Source: Bacteroidales bacterium Phil6
GTDB lineage: Bacteria > Bacteroidota > Bacteroidia > Bacteroidales > F082
DNA: 64,000 bases
Direction of reading: 5' to 3'
Assembly: GCA_002633315.1 (NCBI GenBank)
Contig: NWBN01000031.1
Span: 124,001 to 188,000, forward strand
The notes under the pieces were generated by a model. The model had not been told where the DNA came from and searched no databases. It worked only from the letters and a program-made list of their open reading frames with translations. The stretch's first letter is position 1; each line of letters begins with the position of its first letter. Shown here piece after piece: positions 58,585 to 64,000 of this stretch. The translations under genes and the position numbers were made by a program.

Positions 58585-60042
58585 TTATTTGTTAGGGATA
58601 TTCTTTAATGTCTCTGAAAGGAAATCCCAGAATAATGTCACTGTTTCTATTTTAAGAGCTTCGTCTGGCGAGTGTGGAAATACAAGGGTAGGACCGAATG
58701 ATATCATGTCCCAGTTCGGGTATTTCGAGCCGAGTATGCCGCATTCCAAACCGGCATGTATTACCATAATCTTGGGCTCTTTGCCGTATTTTTCTTTGTA
58801 AACCTTCTGCATGGTCTTGAGAATAGGAGAGTTGATGTTAGGTTGCCAGCCGGGATATTCTCCAGATGATTCTGCTTTTGCACCATGTTCTGTGAGTAAC
58901 TTGCGTATTTGTGCTGCCAGTTCGTCTTTCTTTGCATCTACAAGACCGCGTTGCAGTGAGGCTGTCATGATTTCATTGCCTTCAGTCTTCACTATGGCGA
59001 GGTTTGATGAGGTCTCTACAGTGCCTTCAAAATCTTTCGACATTCCTAAAGCACCGTTGGGATATGCAGCTATAGCTTCGATGAGATTCTTTTGTGTATT
59101 CATGTCTATGACTTCTTTGGGCATCTCTGCCGGCTCTGCGGTGATGCTCATGAAAGGCTCGGTATTGGCAAATTGTTCCTTGACAACAGCTTCAAATTCC
59201 GGTATATATGCTAAAAATTCATTCTCTTTGTCAGCTGGAATTACGACAGTGGCAAATGACTCACGAGGAATGGCATTGCGCAAGCTGCCTCCGTTGATAG
59301 TGGCGAGACGTAATCCGAAGTTTTCGGTACATCTGTATAATAAGGTGTTCATGAATTTGTTGGCATTGCCACGTCCAAGATTGATGTCCATGCCTGAATG
59401 CCCGCCTTTAAGTCCTTTCACTATCAGTTGATACGCTTTCATGCCTTCTCCTACGGCTTCCATGGTAGGGGTGAAGACTCCTACAGTATCGATGCCTCCT
59501 GCACAACCTACATATAACTCGCCTTCAGTCTCAGAATCCATGTTGATGAGGATATCTCCTTTCAACACTCCTGATTCCAATGCGTTGGCTCCTGTCATGC
59601 CGGTCTCTTCGTCTATGGTGAACAACGCTTCAATAGGACCGTGTTCCAATGTCTTTGACTCTAAAACAGCCATCGCTGCAGCAGCTCCGACACCGTTGTC
59701 GGCTCCTAAAGTGGTGCCTTTTGCCTTTACCCAACCGTCTTCAATGTAAGTCTCTATGGGATCATTCTCGAAGTCGTGCACAGTGTCGGCATTCTTTTGA
59801 GGTACCATGTCAAGGTGTGCTTGTAAAATGACTCCCTTACGATCTTCATAACCCGGAGTGGCAGGCTTGCGGATGATGATGTTGCCGACAGCATCAACAA
59901 TGGTCTCTAATCCTAAACCTTCTCCAAAGGCTTTCATGAATGCAATGACTTTTGCTTCTTTCTTCGAAGGACGCGGAATCTGTGTCAAACTGTAAAAGTT
60001 CTTCCATACGCCATTCGGTTCCAAATCTTTAATACTACTCAT
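58585..60042 (-). CDS. pepD: Aminoacyl-histidine dipeptidase (cytosol non-specific dipeptidase, M20C)
   Basis: Two-zinc metallopeptidase that cleaves dipeptides in the cytosol; 485 residues. Metal and catalytic residues: His76 and Asp78 in QAHLDMV, Asp115 in GADNGVG, the Glu pair in TIDEETG (about 144-146), and a C-terminal IHAGLECGILG with the last His ligand. The lid/dimerisation domain is in the middle (about 185-390). No signal peptide, so intracellular; a plausible consumer of dipeptides made by the secreted C25 protease, though this link is speculative. Confidence 0.95.
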   Translation of the reverse strand: MSSIKDLEPNGVWKNFYSLTQIPRPSKKEAKVIAFMKAFGEGLGLETIVDAVGNIIIRKPATPGYEDRKGVILQAHLDMVPQKNADTVHDFENDPIETYIEDGWVKAKGTTLGADNGVGAAAAMAVLESKTLEHGPIEALFTIDEETGMTGANALESGVLKGDILINMDSETEGELYVGCAGGIDTVGVFTPTMEAVGEGMKAYQLIVKGLKGGHSGMDINLGRGNANKFMNTLLYRCTENFGLRLATINGGSLRNAIPRESFATVVIPADKENEFLAYIPEFEAVVKEQFANTEPFMSITAEPAEMPKEVIDMNTQKNLIEAIAAYPNGALGMSKDFEGTVETSSNLAIVKTEGNEIMTASLQRGLVDAKKDELAAQIRKLLTEHGAKAESSGEYPGWQPNINSPILKTMQKVYKEKYGKEPKIMVIHAGLECGILGSKYPNWDMISFGPTLVFPHSPDEALKIETVTLFWDFLSETLKNIPNK

Positions 60043-60385
60043 TTTAACAGATTTTTATTTGTTGTCGTTTTTCTTTCTTTTTTTAACATAAAACGTGATA
60101 TGTACTTATTTGTTGCGCGTCATCTCTTTTCGTCACGCTTTTACAGAATTTTTTCAGCGTTTTGATATTCCTTAATTATGAAAAGGTATCTTTTCTCAAG
60201 AAATATATTACATTTTATGCCATATCTTATAAAATTTTCGCTAAAATAGTCATTATTTTTGAATCTTTACTGTGTTTTAGAAAAATTTTGTTACTTCTTT
60301 AAATGTTTTTATGATGAAATAAGTATTGTCGTACATTATGTTATATGTTTTTTAAGTGTGAATATGAAATCACATTAAAATAACG
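60043..60385. other. Intergenic region between pepD and the dehydrogenase pair
   Basis: About 340 nt, A/T-rich, divergent promoter space. No gene, repeat or strong hairpin was recognised apart from the -7 box at its end. Confidence 0.5.
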
Positions 60386-60393
60386 TATCTTTG
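60386..60393 (+). promoter_or_regulatory. Promoter -7 box of the SDR pair
   Basis: TATCTTTG, 10 nt before the first ATG (60403) and 13 nt before the next (60406). No convincing -33 box. Confidence 0.45.
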
Positions 60394-60402
60394 TAACGTG
60401 AA

Positions 60403-61230
60403 ATGATGTTTATGCGTATTCTGCAAAAGAAATTTGACAAGATATGCCGTGAATGTGGATATGTACCTACGGCTCTTGTTACCGGTGCGAGTTCCGGTAT
60501 TGGTAAGGTTTATGCCGAGACTTTGGCATCGTTGGGCTGTAACTTGATTATTGTGAGTAACCAGCAGAAAGAACTCGATGATGTGGCTGATATTATCAGG
60601 GAAAAATATAATGTTGAAGTGTTATCGCTTTTTCAAGACCTTGCCCTTGATACAGCCGCTGATGATGTCTTATCTTTTTGTCACTCTCATGAAATGACGG
60701 TAGATATCCTGATTAATAATGCAGGCATGTTTTTCTTTCATCAGTTGAATAAGGATTATGACACCCGCATGGATCTTATGTTAAAACTGCATGTTGTTAC
60801 ACCTACCCGTTTGTGTCGTCTTTTTGGTGATGAGATGCAAAAAAGAGGCTTCGGATATATAATAAATATGTCATCTATGGCGGCTCGTTTGCCATATCCC
60901 GGCATTACTATATATTCAGCTACGAAGTCTTATCTTCTTAATTTTGGCAAGGCATATTATTATGAGATGAGAGGTGGCGGGGTGAATGTCACCACAGTAT
61001 GTCCGGGAGCTGTCGCAACGCCATTGTACCGCTTGAGTCAAAAACTGCTTCGTTTGGGAGTGCGTCTGGGAATAATTGCTACACCGGAATGGCTTGTGCA
61101 TAAAGCCCTTTTAGGTGCTTTCAAAAGAAAACGTGTCGTTCAGCCGGGACTCATGAATGTTTTGCTGCCTCCTTTCCTTTCTTTGGTTCCTAAAAAAATC
61201 ATTTATGCTATATGGAAAAAACTAAGGTGA
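60403..61230 (+). CDS. Short-chain dehydrogenase/reductase (DltE-like), first of pair
   Basis: 275 residues, classical SDR fold. NAD(P) site TGASSGIG (about 28-35), DLALD, the NNAG motif, the catalytic Ser in NMSSMAAR and the YSATK tetrad (Tyr-x3-Lys). A short N-terminal part precedes the Rossmann fold, and a basic/hydrophobic tail (FLSLVPKKIIYAIWKKL) may associate with membrane. Substrate unknown. Several starts are possible (60403, 60406 or 60412); the -7 box lies only 10 nt away, so the later ones are plausible. Its end overlaps the next gene by 19 nt. Confidence 0.83.
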   Translation: MMFMRILQKKFDKICRECGYVPTALVTGASSGIGKVYAETLASLGCNLIIVSNQQKELDDVADIIREKYNVEVLSLFQDLALDTAADDVLSFCHSHEMTVDILINNAGMFFFHQLNKDYDTRMDLMLKLHVVTPTRLCRLFGDEMQKRGFGYIINMSSMAARLPYPGITIYSATKSYLLNFGKAYYYEMRGGGVNVTTVCPGAVATPLYRLSQKLLRLGVRLGIIATPEWLVHKALLGAFKRKRVVQPGLMNVLLPPFLSLVPKKIIYAIWKKLR

Positions 61231-62051
61231 TAATAACAGGTGCTACAGGTGCTATTGGTTCTGCTGTGGCTGATTCTTTGGCATCACGTCATTGTGACCT
61301 TGTCCTTGCATGTCGTAATATAAATAAAGGTGAATTATTGCGCTCTTCCTTGTTGTCTCGTTATGATGACATTGACATTAGAGTGATGTATCTCGACCTC
61401 TCGTCTCTGAAATCTGTGGCGGATTTTGTCCGAATGATGGAAAAAGAAACAGTCAAACCGGATGCTGTACTTAATAATGCAGGCGTGATGTGTCGTGATT
61501 TTTCTCTAACTGAAGACGGTTTGGAAACAACTGTAGGCGTTAATTATGTAGCTGCGTTTTTACTTACTTGTCTTTTGATTCCTCACATGTCGGGAGATTT
61601 TAATATTGTAAATACAGTATCTCTTACTCGTTATATGGCTGATGTTGATGAGTCGCTGTTTGATTTTACCCCTGATAAATACGGACAGTTGCATGATTAT
61701 GCCAACTCAAAATATGCACTGTTGCTTTTTACGTTGAAACTGTCAAAGATGTTGAATCACGGACATGTGAATATGACAGACCCGGGCGTTGTAAATTCTG
61801 ATATGATAAAGATGAATAGATGGTTCGACCCTTTGGCTGATGTTTTGTTCAGACCATTGTGCAAGAAACCGGAAAAGGCAGCCATCCCTGCATGTAATGC
61901 TCTGTTCTCAAAAAGAAACGGTATGCTGTACCATGGCAATAAATTTTCAGTGTTGTCTGATAAATATCATAAACATCATTTTATTGATAAGTTGTGGGAT
62001 ATGACAGTACAGTTGCTTGCCGACAAGGGTTTTCCCCTGAATATACTGTAA
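61212..62051 (+). CDS. Short-chain dehydrogenase/reductase (retinol-dehydrogenase-like), second of pair
   Basis: 279 residues. TGATGAIG cofactor site (about 10-17), acidic DLSSLKSV, LNNAGVM, a catalytic region with NTVSLTRY, and YANSK for the Tyr/Lys pair. The FDFTPDKYGQLHDYANSKYA arrangement matches the retinol/oxidoreductase SDR subgroup. Starts inside the end of the preceding SDR gene, so the two are translationally coupled and likely act in one pathway, which is not identified. Confidence 0.83.
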   Translation: MEKTKVIITGATGAIGSAVADSLASRHCDLVLACRNINKGELLRSSLLSRYDDIDIRVMYLDLSSLKSVADFVRMMEKETVKPDAVLNNAGVMCRDFSLTEDGLETTVGVNYVAAFLLTCLLIPHMSGDFNIVNTVSLTRYMADVDESLFDFTPDKYGQLHDYANSKYALLLFTLKLSKMLNHGHVNMTDPGVVNSDMIKMNRWFDPLADVLFRPLCKKPEKAAIPACNALFSKRNGMLYHGNKFSVLSDKYHKHHFIDKLWDMTVQLLADKGFPLNIL

Positions 62052-62210
62052 AAAACAGCTGTTGTGTGATATCGGTCTTAAATGTTTGTGTCGATAATTA
62101 ATTGCTCGCTTTTAGTAATTGATACAATAATTGTAACTCGATTCGTGTTGAGGATATTATAATGTATATGGGTAAAATAAGCCGAGTATTTTCCCGTATT
62201 GTGACAAAAA

Positions 62211-62242
62211 TTGACAATGGTTTTAAAAATGTCGTATATTTG
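62211..62242 (+). promoter_or_regulatory. Promoter of the DUF5606 gene
   Basis: TTG at 62211-62213, 21 nt, TATATTTG at 62235-62242. This supports the start at 62261 rather than an upstream in-frame ATG at 62162. Confidence 0.6.
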
Positions 62243-62260
62243 CCGAAAAATTATAGTAGT

Positions 62261-62701
62261 ATGGATTTAAGTAAAGTTGTTGCAGTATCCGGTAAACCGG
62301 GTTTGTTTTTAATTAAGTCACAAGGTGCAGGTAAGATTATAATAGAGTCATTGCTCGATGGAAAACATACTCCTGCTTTTGCTAATGATAAAATAAGTTC
62401 ACTTGAAGAAATAAGCATTTTTACCACTGATAACGACAAACCGTTGAAAGAGGTTTTTATGAGTATTCATGAGAAATTAGGCGACAATATTGGCTTCGAC
62501 CCTAAAAAAGTTTCTCCTGTGGAACTGAAGGAGAAATTTATGCTCGTTCTTCCTGAATATGATGAGGACTCTGTTTATCCTTCCGATATGAAGAAAGTGT
62601 TCCAGTGGTATCAACTTCTTAATGATAAGGGTGTCTTGGATTTTACCGTAGAAGAGAAGAAAGAAGAAAAAGAGGAGAAAGATAATAAAACTGAAGAATA
62701 A
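62261..62701 (+). CDS. DUF5606 domain protein
   Basis: 146 residues of unknown function, Bacteroidota-specific. DUF5606 core: VVAVSGKPGLFLIKSQGAGKIIIESLLDGK split over the first 45 residues, then FANDKISSLEEISIFT and LKEVF. The rest is helical, and the last about 15 residues are Glu/Lys-rich and likely disordered. The ATG at 62261 is chosen because a full promoter lies just upstream. Flanked by its own promoter and terminator, so monocistronic. No signal peptide or membrane segment. Confidence 0.8.
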   Translation: MDLSKVVAVSGKPGLFLIKSQGAGKIIIESLLDGKHTPAFANDKISSLEEISIFTTDNDKPLKEVFMSIHEKLGDNIGFDPKKVSPVELKEKFMLVLPEYDEDSVYPSDMKKVFQWYQLLNDKGVLDFTVEEKKEEKEEKDNKTEE

Positions 62702-62752
62702 ATAATGACGTATCATTGTTGACATTCTCAATAGTAGTCGTATTGGAAATAT

Positions 62753-62780
62753 GGTCGTCATTGATGTGACGACCTTTTTT
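62753..62780 (+). terminator. Terminator of the DUF5606 gene
   Basis: GGTCGTCA (62753-62760) with TGACGACC (62767-62774) followed by six T. It lies inside the region before pyrK, arguing for the pyrK start at 62793. Confidence 0.85.
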
Positions 62781-62792
62781 AAAAACTTTATT

Positions 62793-63563
62793 ATGAAAAA
62801 TATGAAAACAATATCAAAACTTGAAATCATTATTAAAAAATGTTATGGCAATGTGGTGTTTTTTCTGTTGAGAGGAGACTCTCCTTTGCCGGATATTACA
62901 GCAGGACAGTTTGTTCAGATGCGTGTTGAAAATAATCCCAACGTTTATCTTCGTCGTCCCATATCTATTCATGATGTCGATTATCAGAATAATACTGTTA
63001 GCTTTCTGATTCAGGAGATAGGAGAGGGGACATGTTCGTTGGGAGCTTTGGCAGAAGGTAATGCTATTGATGTCGTATGGCCGCTTGGAAAGGGCTTTAC
63101 TATTGCAAATAAAGGTGATAAAGTGCTTCTTGTGGGAGGTGGCATTGGCATAGCTCCTTTGTTGTATCTTGGTAAGAAATTGAAAGAAAATGACGTGGAC
63201 CCGGTGTTTCTGTTAGGAGGACGTTCTGCAAAAGACCTTGTGAGACTTGAAGAATATAATGGCATAGGTGAGGTGTTCATTACTACGAATGACGGTACTC
63301 TCGGTGAGAAAGGTTTTGTCACTCAGCATACTCTGTGGAATGACAGGAGTTTCGACAGGTGTTATGTTTGTGGACCCCTCCCGATGATGAAGGCTGTGGC
63401 CGGGATGGCAAAGATGAAAAATGTTTGGTGCGAGGTGTCTTTGGAAAATTTGATGGCTTGCGGCTTGGGCGCTTGTCTGTGTTGCGTAGAGAATACTGTT
63501 GACGGTAACGTATGTGTGTGTAAGGAAGGACCGGTTTTTAATATAAATAAACTGTTATGGTGA
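62793..63563 (+). CDS. pyrK: Dihydroorotate dehydrogenase electron-transfer subunit PyrK
   Basis: FAD and [2Fe-2S] subunit that passes electrons from PyrD to NAD+ in pyrimidine synthesis. About 256 residues from the ATG at 62793. FAD-binding [13 protein letters not shown]-binding GGGIGIAPL, the [10 protein letters not shown] motif, and the C-terminal iron-sulfur cysteines Cys223, Cys228, Cys231 and Cys243 (CGLGACLCC then CVCKEGP). An upstream in-frame ATG is excluded by the terminator. Overlaps pyrD by 7 nt. Confidence 0.95.
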   Translation: MKNMKTISKLEIIIKKCYGNVVFFLLRGDSPLPDITAGQFVQMRVENNPNVYLRRPISIHDVDYQNNTVSFLIQEIGEGTCSLGALAEGNAIDVVWPLGKGFTIANKGDKVLLVGGGIGIAPLLYLGKKLKENDVDPVFLLGGRSAKDLVRLEEYNGIGEVFITTNDGTLGEKGFVTQHTLWNDRSFDRCYVCGPLPMMKAVAGMAKMKNVWCEVSLENLMACGLGACLCCVENTVDGNVCVCKEGPVFNINKLLW

Positions 63564-64000
63564 ACGAGATTATTAAACTTGAAGGCTTGACGCTGAAAAA
63601 TCCGGTGATGACGGCTTCCGGTACTTTCGGTTATGGCTTGGAATATGCCGATTTTATCAATCTTGAAGACCTCGGAGGTGTTGTGGTAAAAGGTACTACA
63701 CTGCATCATAGAGAGGGTAATCCTTATCCGCGTATGGCAGAGACACCTTCAGGCATGCTTAATGCCGTGGGATTGCAAAATAAAGGCGTGGACTATTTTG
63801 TGCAGCATATCTATCCTGCCATAAAAGATATAAAGACTAACATGATAGTCAATGTGTCGGGTTCTACCATTGACGATTATGTGGCAGCGGCGGAAAAGAT
63901 TAATGAACTCGACAATATCCCGGCTATAGAACTTAATGTCTCCTGTCCCAATGTGAAACAGGGAGGAATGGCATTCGGCATTACTTGTGCCGGCATACAA
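63557..64000 (+). CDS. pyrD: Dihydroorotate dehydrogenase type 1B PyrD, cut by window edge
   Basis: Oxidises dihydroorotate to orotate; FMN subunit partner of PyrK. 148 codons are visible from the ATG at 63557 (GTG at 63560 also possible) and the frame is open to the edge. [40 protein letters not shown] and [13 protein letters not shown] are typical of the 1B class. Translationally coupled to pyrK. Confidence 0.93.
   Translation, partial: MVNEIIKLEGLTLKNPVMTASGTFGYGLEYADFINLEDLGGVVVKGTTLHHREGNPYPRMAETPSGMLNAVGLQNKGVDYFVQHIYPAIKDIKTNMIVNVSGSTIDDYVAAAEKINELDNIPAIELNVSCPNVKQGGMAFGITCAGIQ

Noticed and set aside
62045..62065. AACAGCTGTT palindrome after the SDR pair
   Set aside because: Too short and without a T run to call a terminator.
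62162..62260. Longer start for the DUF5606 protein
   Set aside because: It spans the promoter boxes; residues are not family-like.

Overview
The window is chromosomal DNA of a Bacteroidota bacterium, most likely a Bacteroidales member. The reasons are: a fused SecDF; type IX secretion (T9SS) genes gldJ, porU and porV; a TamL-type lipoprotein; the lineage-restricted families DUF4290 and DUF5606; and repeated TAnnTTTG promoter -7 boxes, several with a TTG -33 box 19-21 nt upstream. No tRNA, rRNA, insertion sequence, prophage or CRISPR array was seen. The content is mostly conserved housekeeping and envelope genes; the unusual signals lie in the secretion genes and in a few protein and RNA details.

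Layout. 1-15.5 kb (minus): purM (cut by the edge), a PorE-like OmpA protein with a degenerate retropepsin-like tail, secDF, an ABC-2 exporter pair, dnaJ-grpE, murA (active-site Cys replaced by Asp), a DUF4290 gene and a PcrA/UvrD helicase. 15.8-34.0 kb (plus): one uninterrupted ribosomal/transcription supercluster, rpsL-rpsG-fusA, then S10, spc and alpha, ending with rpoA-rplQ and a terminator. It has its own promoter and a structured 5' leader, and no tuf. 34.1-35.4 kb: enolase. 35.5-46.9 kb (minus): RecD-like helicase and tamL; exbB-exbD-tonB-folC; murF-anmK; gldJ. 47.2-55.4 kb (plus): two complete PorU-type C25 proteins in tandem, then porV. 55.5-57.9 kb (minus): a secreted C25 protease with a T9SS C-terminal sorting tail, convergent to porV. 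58.1-60.0 kb (minus): rpmH and pepD. 60.4-64.0 kb (plus): two overlapping short-chain dehydrogenases, a DUF5606 gene, pyrK and the start of pyrD.

How the parts fit. SecDF drives export across the inner membrane. The ExbB-ExbD-TonB set supplies proton-motive force to the outer membrane, and TamL and the PorE-like protein serve outer-membrane and peptidoglycan anchoring. PorU and PorV process and attach T9SS cargo, and the neighbouring C25 protease looks like such cargo. GldJ and murF flank the T9SS genes in the arrangement known from flavobacteria. The best candidate for something undescribed is the 47-58 kb locus: three C25-family enzymes, two of them PorU-like sortases in one operon with a single PorV. 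Second is the retropepsin-like domain on the OmpA protein at 1.1-1.5 kb.

Limits: family calls rest on reading motifs and order, not on searches. Promoters and terminators are pattern-based.
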